The position numbers and the translations under genes are program-made. The notes beneath the pieces are model-generated. The model did no database searches, was not told the DNA's origin, and saw only the letters and a program-made list of their open reading frames with translations. Of a DNA stretch of 64,000 bases, positions 49,980 to 64,000 are shown in pieces. Each line of letters starts with the position of its first letter. Position 1 is the stretch's first letter. Source of the stretch: Chondrilla cf. caribensis (Eukaryota; Porifera; Demospongiae; Chondrillida; Chondrillidae); the NCBI GenBank assembly GCA_964020155.1, contig OZ026560.1, positions 4,885,259 to 4,949,258 on the forward strand, given 5' to 3'.

Positions 49980-50659
49980 CAACCACACCCACAAAAAACC
50001 CACACACATGTTCACACACACACTACACACAACCCACCCACACAACCCACCCACACACCACACACACACACCTTCAATTTCTCGTTCCTGGGTACTACTC
50101 TAAAAGGACACATATCGACTGTACCATCTTCTCTGTATACAACTTGATATAGAGCACCATCAACCTTACAATACTCCACAAGGTCAACCTTCACACGGAG
50201 AGAGACAGAGTACAATATAAATACACTAGCAAACAGGTGCCTAGGACCTTGTGGTGACCAGCAATTGTATTATTCCCTGTGGTCACCAAGGCCTACCCAG
50301 GGTCTAACTTTGACGCTTTACAACACAATAAGAGGTGAATCATATTACTAACTAGCAATCTAGTTGTGTGTGTGTCAGGATGTGCTGCTGTACTCACAGG
50401 TCGGAAGGAGTCAGTGAAGACAGCTGCATCTAGGAAGGAGCCAAGGTGGTGAGGGTTGCTAAGGGTCGCACTCATCCCAATTATGTGCGTGTGCGGACTT
50501 GAGAATCTTATCTTCACGAGACATGCCTCCAGTATCGCACCACGCCCTTCTTCACCTAACATGTGGAGCTGTAGGAATGGAGGGAGAAGACACAGCCATG
50601 ACTTCAAGGATGATAGAGGTGCACCCATACCCACACCCAACCACCCACCCCCACACACC

Positions 50660-50704
<45 letters not shown>

Positions 50705-53263
50705 CCACCACCCCCCACACACACAACCCCCCCCCCACACACACAGTACAGTAGGCTGACCTCGTCAATAATGACTAGTCCAATGGAGTCCATCTTACCA
50801 CACTCAATCAACGAATTAACTAGACCATTTCCCTAAAATAGAAATACACTTATAGTAACAAATTAGCTGACATGTGAAACAAGGACGTGTAGTACAGCGA
50901 ACAAATATTAACCATTAGCATGGACATCACACACACACACAGTTGGAAGTGAACACCTTCTCGATTGTTGCTATGAACAAAGTGTTTCTTCTCCTCCTCG
51001 CTCTTGGAGGGATCCTGCCCTTGCTTGAAGCATACTCGTCGACAGCGAACCCTAGAGCCTCGGCAAAATCCAACAGCTGCCTGACCTGCAGAATAAGTAC
51101 ATCTGGTATCACAACCAGACCTGTACTGGTAGTAACAAGTGTGGATACAGTCCACCACAGCTCCAGGTACTAGTAGTGTAGAGACAGTCCACCACAGCTT
51201 CAGGTACTAGTAGTGTGGAGACAGTCCACCACAGCTTCAGGTACTAGTAGTGTGGAGACAGTCCACCACAGCTTCAGGTACTAGCAGTGTGGAGAGAGTC
51301 CACCACAGCTCCAGGTACTAGTAGTGTGGAGACAGTCCACCACAGCTTCAGGTACTAGTAGTGTGGAGACAGTCCACCACAGCTCCAGGTACTAGAAGTG
51401 TGGAGAGAGTCCACCACAGCTTCAGGTACTAGTAGTGTGGAGCAGTCCACCACAGGTCCAGGTACTAGTAGTGTGGAGACAGTCCACCACAGCTCCAGGT
51501 ATTAGTAGTGTGGAGCAGTCCACCTCAGTTGTTGGTCCCCACCGTCTAGCATTCCTCGCACAATAGTGGCCGAACCTCAGCCTTTAATCCATCCCACTAA
51601 ATTCTACATTTCCTTTTATTCGACCTTACACAAAACCTGAAATGAGTCCATCCCAGTCAGCTACTGGTATGGCTAATTGGAGAATTGAATGTACCTTTTC
51701 TTGGACAATGGACACAAATGGTAGAACGAACAGCACATCTTTCTTCTTCAGTAAGATTTCCTGGAGCAGCAGTATCTCAGCTACCAGCGTCTTCCCTCCA
51801 CTGGTGGGGAGAGAGTATAGCAAGTTCTTCCCATTCAACAGTTCAGGTAAGCGAAGGCATTGCTCCTGCCACTCTAAGACAGAAACAAAAGGCTGAAAGG
51901 CCACACAGGGGAGACTGTACTACACGACCTCCGCCACTGAGATTATAAAGGTTTACAAACTGATATTACACGTATCATCTATATGATATTATACGGACAG
52001 GTTAGATTAGATGATGTGAGAATGTAGTGGTAACAAGTACAGAGTTTTAAGCATAGCTACTCTGAAATACCTACGTATGGTTTAGTACACTGCATTCACT
52101 TCACTGATTCTCAAGGTTTTACTCACACCTAATGTCCACACCCCCACTCACCATGGATGACCACACCCCCACTCACCATCGATGACCCCACCCCCACTCA
52201 CCATGGATGACCCCACCCCTACTCACCATGGATGACCACACCCCCACTCACCATGCATGGACGTCCCCACCCCCACTCACCATGGATGACCCCACCCTCA
52301 CTCACCATGGATGACCACACCCCCACTCACCATGGACATCCCCACCCCCACTCACCATGGATGACCCCACCCCCACTCACCATGGACGTCCCCACCCTCA
52401 CTCACCATGGATGTCCCTACCCCCACTTACCATGGATGTCCCTACCCCCACTCACCATGGATGACCCCACCCCCACTCACCATGGATGACTCTGCTCTCA
52501 CTCACCATGGATGACCCCACCCCCACTCACCATAAAGACTCTTAATTCCTCTCAAAGACTCAAACAGTTCTTTCACCCTCATTGGCAGGCCGAAGAAGGT
52601 CCCCTCACTGCTAGAATCATTGATGGGCATGGTGGATGCAGGGTACTTCCCCTGCTGGCCACAGTCTTCCTGGTTGTCTATCTCCTGTGAATACAGCGAC
52701 GAGGCCAGCATGAATCCTGGACTGGGGTGACACTCGGTGGGGACAGTGGTCACAGGGGTAGTTCGCTCGACTGTTGGGACGGTCTCCTTGCTCCCCACCC
52801 CCAAGGGAGTGGAGCACAAGGACGGTGTCTGTAACCTCACCAGTAGGTCTGCTCCACAGTCCACTGTCAGTGAGGTGTTGTTGTGAGTAGAAAATGAGAA
52901 ATCCACAAGGTCTTCTGGACAAAGCCCACGCATCAGCTCTTCCGTGTTCTCATCCATTGTAGAATCCATGTTGTCCACCGAAGAATGACCTTCATTTGAG
53001 GCTACTTCCTGAATATTCACCTCTGCTCTTTCCTCGAGGGTTGGCGGGCTCTCCGCGACTACATCTATCTCCTCCAGTTCATTCTGCTCCAATTCCAAGG
53101 TGCTCTCGCAGTTCAATGTGAATGAGTTAGTTGTACACAAAACACTGTCTTCCTCAACCCTGTCCGGTACTGCACGACCATCTTCGGCTGTTGAACTATT
53201 TGTACTCCTTTGTTTGGTAGACTTACTGTTCCTCTTTCTCTTTCGTCTCCTGGTCACCAGCAT
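46401..53263 (-). CDS. HELQ: DNA helicase HELQ (Hel308-type)
   Basis: ATP-dependent 3'-5' superfamily 2 helicase acting in replication-fork and double-strand-break repair with RAD51 paralogues. 17 exons: 52531-53263, 51695-51873, 50957-51085, 50761-50832, 50398-50568, 50072-50188, 49672-49799, 49437-49504, 49168-49336, 48864-49005, 48658-48762, 48060-48419, 47454-47552, 47204-47389, 46966-47079, 46585-46719, 46401-46517; every junction is in phase. Exon 1 is a low-complexity, acidic N-terminus ([15 protein letters not shown], basic). Motor: [16 protein letters not shown], Walker [33 protein letters not shown] (DExH as DELH), [57 protein letters not shown], and [13 protein letters not shown] (motif VI). 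After the winged-helix/ratchet region comes the HhH end [14 protein letters not shown]. It is divergent to CHURC1 (187 bp between starts). Confidence 0.97.
46760..46962. repeat. 11-22 bp minisatellite in HELQ intron
   Basis: Copies of atcaggatactatcaggata c running to the boundary of exon 46966-47079. Confidence 0.92.
47108..47195. repeat. (AC)n microsatellite in HELQ intron
   Basis: Interrupted (AC)n that begins within about 10 bp of the donor at 47203 (sense GTATGTGGTGTGTG). Confidence 0.95.
47650..48058. repeat. About 27-bp minisatellite in HELQ intron
   Basis: Copies of caccatcacaccagcactca plus cacactct, running right to the donor at 48059-48054 of exon 48060-48419. Confidence 0.93.
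49849..49980. repeat. (GT)n microsatellite in HELQ intron
   Basis: About 130 bp with a gtccgtccgtccg interruption near 49921-49933; followed by (AC)-rich sequence that reaches the donor of exon 50072-50188 at 50071. Confidence 0.95.
50662..50748. repeat. (AC)n and C-rich low-complexity in HELQ intron
   Basis: (AC)n then accaccaccccc and cccccccccacac; the donor of exon 50761-50832 is at 50760. Confidence 0.93.
51125..51525. repeat. About 41-bp minisatellite in HELQ intron
   Basis: About ten copies of gtgtggagacagtccaccac plus agcttcaggtactagta. Confidence 0.95.
52128..52530. repeat. About 25-bp minisatellite in HELQ intron 1
   Basis: About 16 copies of ccccactcaccatggatgac plus cccac, running right up to the exon 1 boundary at 52531. 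Each copy carries an antisense ccatggtgagt-like donor. Confidence 0.95.
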
Positions 53264-53450
53264 GCCGGCCTCGCGCAGCCGGACGCACCGCCAGCTTCAC
53301 CTCTGCACAAGTACAACCGCTCGCATACACAAAATGGCGCCCGTACACTCAGAAAGTGGCTGCTATTGGGAACTTCCCCATCTACGTACATAATCGCGCT
53401 GTACCGTTGAAGTCTGCGCGGCCAAGAGGTTTCGTCGAGTTCTCGTGATA
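53264..53450. promoter_or_regulatory. Head-to-head spacer, HELQ / CHURC1
   Basis: 187 bp between divergent start codons. CpG-richer than its surroundings (cgcgcagccggacgcaccgc near 53273). No TATA box. Shared promoter is inferred. Confidence 0.5.
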
Positions 53451-54520
53451 ATGTGCAAGGACTGTTTGAATGTGAAGTGCCCTGATCGTGTGAGTGGTCT
53501 GGCTTGCTTGTTTGGTGTTGTCCAAATTGTTGATACTTCATTCAATCATGGACTTCGAATCCTCATTCAATATACAGAGGTTTATTCCTTATGTTGGGAA
53601 ATCGAATTATCTGCTTGACAGAATACTCAGGAAATTAAAACACACAAACAAATAAACAAATACTATTAATGTTATTTGTTAAATCAGCAGTTTGATAGAT
53701 AAATTTGGCTAGATGAATTATTTCAACAGGAAGTCCCTTCAGCAGTGAATAGCGGGTCTTCCGGGGGTTGATGTCTGTCCTTTACTTCTGAGGTCAAATG
53801 TATTCATTTTATTCTTGCCCCTCCCCTCAGGGTACCAGCTGTTTAGAGAAAGGGTCTTATTTGATGAACTTCAAAGGGTGCTCTAATTGTAAGGCTCTTG
53901 GCTTCATCAAGGAAACGAACAGAGAAGAGACAGAAGAAGACGATGAGGAAACAGTGACATATACACGTACGTGTGTAGGCTATGCTACATGATGGCTACC
54001 AAGTGTAGCAGCCTGTAATGCCACCATGATACCTGTAGTGTGTTGCAAACTGTAGTATTTGAACCATCATAAATAATATGGTAGAATCCATACTACCAAA
54101 CTAGTCTAGCAGTGCCATACATTATCCTCCATTTTATTACTCTAACTTGACACTAAATTCATTTGAACACATTGTAGGCTCTATCAATTTTTTTCCTTCA
54201 ATTTTTAGATGTTTGCAAAAATTGTGGACACTTAATAGCTACACACACCTACACCTTCAGCCAAGACGGGGAATTTCAGGTAAAATATAAATGTATATTT
54301 GATCGTTCATGGTGTTATACATGAGTGTGTCACAGTTTGTGTTTATACATGTCTGTGAATGTATGTGCATGCCCATGCCACGCCCACTTCATGTGTGCCA
54401 CACCCACCACACTACCTTCACTCCACCCAGGAATACTCAATGGAATGTCTTCTTTGTGGCCATGGCAACTCCACCAATAGCATTTTGCCACATGACCCGA
54501 GAGAGAAAATGCTATTTTGA
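53451..54520 (+). CDS. CHURC1: Churchill (zinc-binding transcription factor)
   Basis: Small zinc-ribbon protein; in vertebrates it is an FGF-induced regulator that affects neural and mesodermal fate. Exons: 53451-53489, 53831-53966, 54209-54279, 54431-54520, all in phase, 111 residues (human 112). Zinc-ligand pairs are visible: MCKDCLNVKCPDR, GTSCLEKGSYLMNFKGCSNC, HVCKNCGHLIATH, and MECLLCGHGNS. The central acidic stretch REETEEDDEETVTY matches the family. A polyadenylation-like aataaa follows at 54575-54580. It is convergent with NR2C2AP, 88 bp between stops. Confidence 0.94.
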
Positions 54521-54574
54521 ACCAGGGCAGGAAGAATACTGTGTTTCTTTCAATAACCTTTCAATAACACTTTC

Positions 54575-54580
54575 AATAAA
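54575..54580 (+). promoter_or_regulatory. Probable CHURC1 polyadenylation signal
   Basis: aataaa 55 bases after the CHURC1 stop, inside the 88-bp convergent spacer. Confidence 0.6.
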
Positions 54581-54608
54581 CTTCTGTAATAACACACAAT
54601 TTTGAAAA

Positions 54609-55623
54609 CTATGTTTGTTGTTTTCCGAGTAATTGTAAATGATACACAATTATTCTACCGAAAAAGTCTGAACTTGTGTTAAACTGTAGCTTGTAACACT
54701 TGTGGAACTCGGAATGTTCAAATTGGAAGACCTGCATACACAAACAGAGAACGAACACGTGAATGTGACCACATCATGATAACCAAACTTATACACCACC
54801 GCACACCATTCTTGAGTAGACAGTGACCAACAAAATCACTATAAATACACAATAATAAGGAACGCCAACGCTGTAAGTTGAATAAAAAAAAAATTCTTTG
54901 AATTTTCTCTCATATTCTATAACCTCCCAGTTGTGTTAAATATTTAACACTTCAAAGTTACTATTTTTAGCAGGTATGTATCCGAGAACAGTGGATTTTC
55001 CAGCAAAAATATGGCAAATACCTCATGATCACTAAAATGTGCTGAATGCTAACTGATCAGCCAACCGGATGCAAGGCGATGACATCCCCGAATAACTTAA
55101 CACCTCCTCAAGAAACAATTAGGGTAGCAATAAACCTTCAACAATTACACTTCAAGCAGAGAACCTCCTTGACCTCATTGGGTTGGCCTGCAGTTTGCTA
55201 TGAGATCACAACCCACTCCAGACCGCCCACAGCAGGTGGTGGGGGTGGGTGCTTACGGGTGGTGGGTGGTCTAGCTCATCCAGACACTACTTCCCGTTCA
55301 AATAACCCAATTTGGCAAATTGAAGGATTCCAATTAAGCAAATACAAAATTAAAACGTCATACCCTCTACCTGAAGTGAGTTGATGTCTCTGGGGTAAAA
55401 TTGTTGTAAAGTGTCCAATTCATTACCATCATTGCCACCCAATAGTAGACAATCTGTTGCTGCAAATCCACCTTGAAATTTGATTTCAGCTTTAGATATG
55501 GAAACTGGAATGGGAAACTCAATCACCACAAACTGTGGGATACCCTACAGTGACAGGCATGATTCAAAAAAAATTGTAACATAGACATGAACATGGACCA
55601 TGTAATAGGTTCACAAGACGAAC

Positions 55624-55667
<44 letters not shown>

Positions 55668-55675
55668 CACACACA

Positions 55676-55741
<66 letters not shown>

Positions 55742-56268
55742 ATCTGAGTTCCAGCATGTTTCATCATTGCCGTCAAACATGAACTTTTTCCCATACTCCT
55801 TTACATCTCTGTTCAACACAGAACTCACTCTAAGTAAAACAATATGACATCTCTCACAATACATATACATACAGGATTGATCATTCATTAAAAATGAGTT
55901 TTTATACGTTGACAATAGAGCGAAGGACCAACAAATTGTACAGTTAGTATCATATAAGGTACAATATCAGTTCTATCGTGGCTTTCAGCGTTCGAAATTC
56001 CATGTTGACCTGGAAAACATGATGTTGATGTTCAACCGCGTGGACAAAGTTCGACCCTATTACATTAGTTAGTGTATTAGTCCGTGTCCGGATAATTGCT
56101 AAATCTGGGGCAATCAAAGCTGACTACACTCATCGCCTAGTCGTGGAAAGCCACTCACTTCACCTTACAGTTCTGCAGGGCTACCAATGGGTATTCTCCC
56201 CCGTCATCCATGCTACCTCGTTCCTTCGACGGGTGGTTACAGCGTGTACTCCCGTCCCGTGGTTCCAT
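54609..56268 (-). CDS. NR2C2AP: Nuclear receptor 2C2-associated protein
   Basis: Small galactose-binding (discoidin-like) fold protein; human NR2C2AP (TRA16) binds and represses the orphan receptor TR4. Exons: 56159-56268, 55739-55829, 55371-55544, 54609-54731, all in phase. Key matches: VSSVLNRDVKEYGKKFMFDG then NDETCWNSDQ, FVVIEFPIPVSISKAEIKFQ then GGFAATDC, and the end FNTSSDFFGRIIVYHLQLLG. The start may be at 56268 (MEPRDGSTRCN...) or at the internal in-frame MDDGGEYPL at 56211, which is closer to the human length. The exon 2 donor CAA|GTGTGTG is the first unit of a (GT)n tract. It is head-to-head with CRTC. Confidence 0.94.
54732..55370. other. NR2C2AP intron 3, nothing recognised
   Basis: 639 bp without a tandem repeat or coding signal; the plus-strand ORF at 55046-55384 is not supported by any splice or motif evidence. 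Confidence 0.6.
55625..55738. repeat. (AC)n microsatellite at NR2C2AP donor
   Basis: About 114 bp of (AC)n. On the sense strand the donor of exon 55739-55829 is its first GT. Confidence 0.95.
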
Positions 56269-56462
56269 ATTAGGAGGTTATTGTATACATAGCGCGAACC
56301 GGAAAGAAACAAAATGGACGTCTTGGATTTTTCAACGAAGATCGTAGCTAGACATTGAGATTTTGTTTGAAGGCGTATTCACCGGCTGCTTTGAAATCAA
56401 CGAGGTGTCACAAGGCCCTCAGATTCCTACAGGTGTACCAGTTGTACCCGTTTCTCGTGAGA
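56269..56462. promoter_or_regulatory. Head-to-head spacer, NR2C2AP / CRTC
   Basis: 194 bp between divergent start codons. An in-frame ATG at 56355 could extend CRTC upstream. No TATA box recognised. Confidence 0.45.
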
Positions 56463-62365
<5,903 letters not shown>

Positions 62366-62643
62366 TTTAATCAATTATCTTTTTTCATTCCTTTTTCTAT
62401 TAAGCTCAACTATATCAGCTCTGTAATAGTAAGCTTAATTAACTATGCGTAACTAGTCGGTATGTTTCGTATACTTCGTCTGTAAATCTTTGTACAAGGC
62501 CTTCCAATATTATTGAAGGGCTTATTACTAGACTTCGATTTGAAGTTTGATTTTGAAATGCAATTTTTCGATCCAGAATGGGATTCGGTATAGGTACCAA
62601 GCTGCACTGAACTTACGACATAGTGATCGCTTTGCAACTCGAA
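62366..62643. other. CRTC 3' UTR / SIRT6 promoter spacer
   Basis: 278 bp between the CRTC stop and the SIRT6 start, same strand. No recognisable motif. It must hold the CRTC 3' end and the SIRT6 promoter. Confidence 0.5.
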
Positions 62644-63376
62644 ATGTCCCTCAACTACGCGGAGAGCTTGTCCAAGTACGATAATAAAGGAATCTGCGGG
62701 TTACCCGAGGTATGTTTCCTTCATACGTGGCGTTAGTTTGTGTCAGAGTATACTGAAAATTGTAACTGTGTGTGTGTGTTTGTGTGTGTATTGTCTATGT
62801 ATGTTGTGTGTGTGTGTGTGTGTGTTATCTATGTATGTTGTGTGTGTATATGTGTGTGTGTGTGTGTGCGTGTGTGTGTGTATTATCTATGTATGTTGTG
62901 TGCGTATGTGTTGTGACGGTGTTATGATCATGTTGTAGGTGGGTGTTAAATGTGTCAAAAATTGTCATTTGACATACTGATGTTGAGTTGGTCTTTTCTT
63001 GGTAGATTATCGACGGTCAAGACGAACTTGATAAAAAATGTCAAAGACTGTCTGAAATGTTATTGGAGTCCAAACATGTTGTTCTTCACACTGGAGCCGG
63101 TGTGAGCACAGCCGCTGGAATCCCCGACTTCAGGGGACCACAGGGGGTGTGGACTAAAGAGAGACGGAGGGAGAAAATTGAAGGAGGCGTTCCCTTCGAC
63201 CGAGCCCAGCCCACTCTCACCCACCAGATTGTCAAGAAGATGGTGTTGTCCGGTTTAGTCAAATACGTTGTGAGTCAAAATGTCGATGGCTTGCATTTGA
63301 GATCCGGTCTACCCAGGGAATGTCTATCGGAACTCCATGGTAATGTGATGATGGAACGCTGTGAGCGGTGTGGCAG
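62644..63376 (+). CDS. SIRT6: Sirtuin 6, first two exons (cut by window end)
   Basis: NAD-dependent deacylase and mono-ADP-ribosyltransferase acting at chromatin (H3K9/K56) in DNA repair and glucose metabolism. Exons 62644-62709 and 63006-63376, in phase. Exon 1 MSLNYAESLSKYDNKGICGL then PE is nearly the SIRT6-specific start ([22 protein letters not shown] type). Exon 2 has HTGAGVSTAAGIPDFRGPQG (NAD-binding GAG-x-S/T and GIPDFR), SQNVDGLHLRSGLP (QN-D) and ELHGNVMMERCERCG; the His of LHGN is the catalytic base and the Cys pair is the start of the zinc site. The donor after GGCAG at 63376 begins an intron that I could not close before 64000. Intron 1 has a (GT)n/tatgtatgttg repeat. Confidence 0.93.
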
Positions 63377-64000
63377 GTGGGTGTGGCATATTAGTGGGAG
63401 TGTCACCTGGGGTTTGTGTGTGTAGAGGGTGTGGTCTGTATATTACAGGGCGTTGAAGTGACGAAACCACAAAATTGATTCTTGACAGGTGTAATTAAGA
63501 TAAATACAATTAAACTGCAAAATTCAGTGAATCAGATACTAATGGTTCATGATTAAATCATATTGTCACTTCATTTGTTTCCGTCCTTCTTCGCTTTCAT
63601 TCCAACTAACAATTGTAAGACAGCGTAGGAGAATAATAGACTACCATCAGGTCCAACATACCCCAAGGGATCCGCTGCACAGACTATCAGTAGAGTCTTC
63701 AAGGATATCCAATTTCAGAAGTGGAACAAGTAAAAATTTCCTACAATGGCACACATAAACTTTGGGGGAGCAATTCGATCATGTGTTGGAATGGAAAGTT
63801 ATTAGGAAGACTTCCCACCTTGTGTTGGAGACTTATTGACATAACAAGATATTGCTTGATTGCTTGATTGTATCGTGTTGAAGATAAATATGAATCAACT
63901 CTTGTATTACAGGGGAGCCCGTAATGGACTTTAAACTATGTTCCATTGTGTTATTTTGTGGTTTGTAACTAGTGTGGTTGATATTGAACCTGGGAAACGA
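63377..64000. other. SIRT6 intron 2 (presumed), no exon found
   Basis: 624 bp to the window edge. I searched for the next SIRT6 exon (zinc-finger second half) and did not find a convincing one. The short ORF at 63549-63758 has no support. Confidence 0.55.

Noticed and set aside
55046..55384. 112-codon plus-strand ORF opposite NR2C2AP
   Set aside because: It overlaps an NR2C2AP intron and exon edge, and has no motif or splice context.

Overview
This is a piece of an animal nuclear genome. The genes have canonical GT-AG introns, there are no operon or Shine-Dalgarno signals, and the gene set is metazoan (ADPGK, CHURC1, CRTC, NR2C2AP, SIRT6, NEDD4-type ligase). Gene packing is very tight, with start codons of divergent neighbours about 170-460 bp apart and stop codons of convergent neighbours as close as 88 bp. 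Introns are short except where they carry (AC/GT)n microsatellites or minisatellites. This fits a compact early-branching invertebrate genome; a sponge is my best guess, but the sequence alone does not prove it.

Layout. 1-31 kb, left gene block: nicalin exon 1 (-), ADPGK (+), LINS1-like (-), a 1245-residue single-exon coiled-coil protein (+), a 25-exon C2-WW5-HECT ligase of the NEDD4 family (-), PIGB (+), PEX3 (-), and a putative SAXO/TEX45-type axonemal protein (-). 31-43 kb: one continuous satellite block of about 12 kb. Its flanks (family A) lie in one orientation and its 6.3-kb core (family B) is a diverged, inverted relative of A; each core unit contains a 35-bp near-perfect palindrome. 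43-44 kb: degenerate hairpin-bearing repeats. 44-64 kb, right gene block: PARP16 (-), HELQ (-, 17 exons), CHURC1 (+), NR2C2AP (-), a CRTC-type CREB coactivator (+), and the first two exons of SIRT6 (+, cut by the window end).

The genes are mostly housekeeping and have no single shared pathway. ADPGK, nicalin, PIGB and PARP16 act at the endoplasmic reticulum. PEX3 builds peroxisomes. HELQ and SIRT6 act in genome maintenance. CRTC and CHURC1 act in transcription. I built exon models by hand from splice sites and reading phase. All coding exons of ADPGK, PARP16, HELQ, CHURC1, NR2C2AP, CRTC and SIRT6 join in phase. The NEDD4-type gene joins in phase except for one exon with an apparent +1 base, and PIGB joins in phase given one model around an inserted hAT-type MITE.

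Most notable: the inverted satellite-within-satellite with palindromes; a hAT-type MITE lying in or beside a PIGB coding exon; a candidate mutually exclusive exon in the C2 domain of the ligase; and repeated use of (GT)n microsatellites as the actual 5' splice sites.
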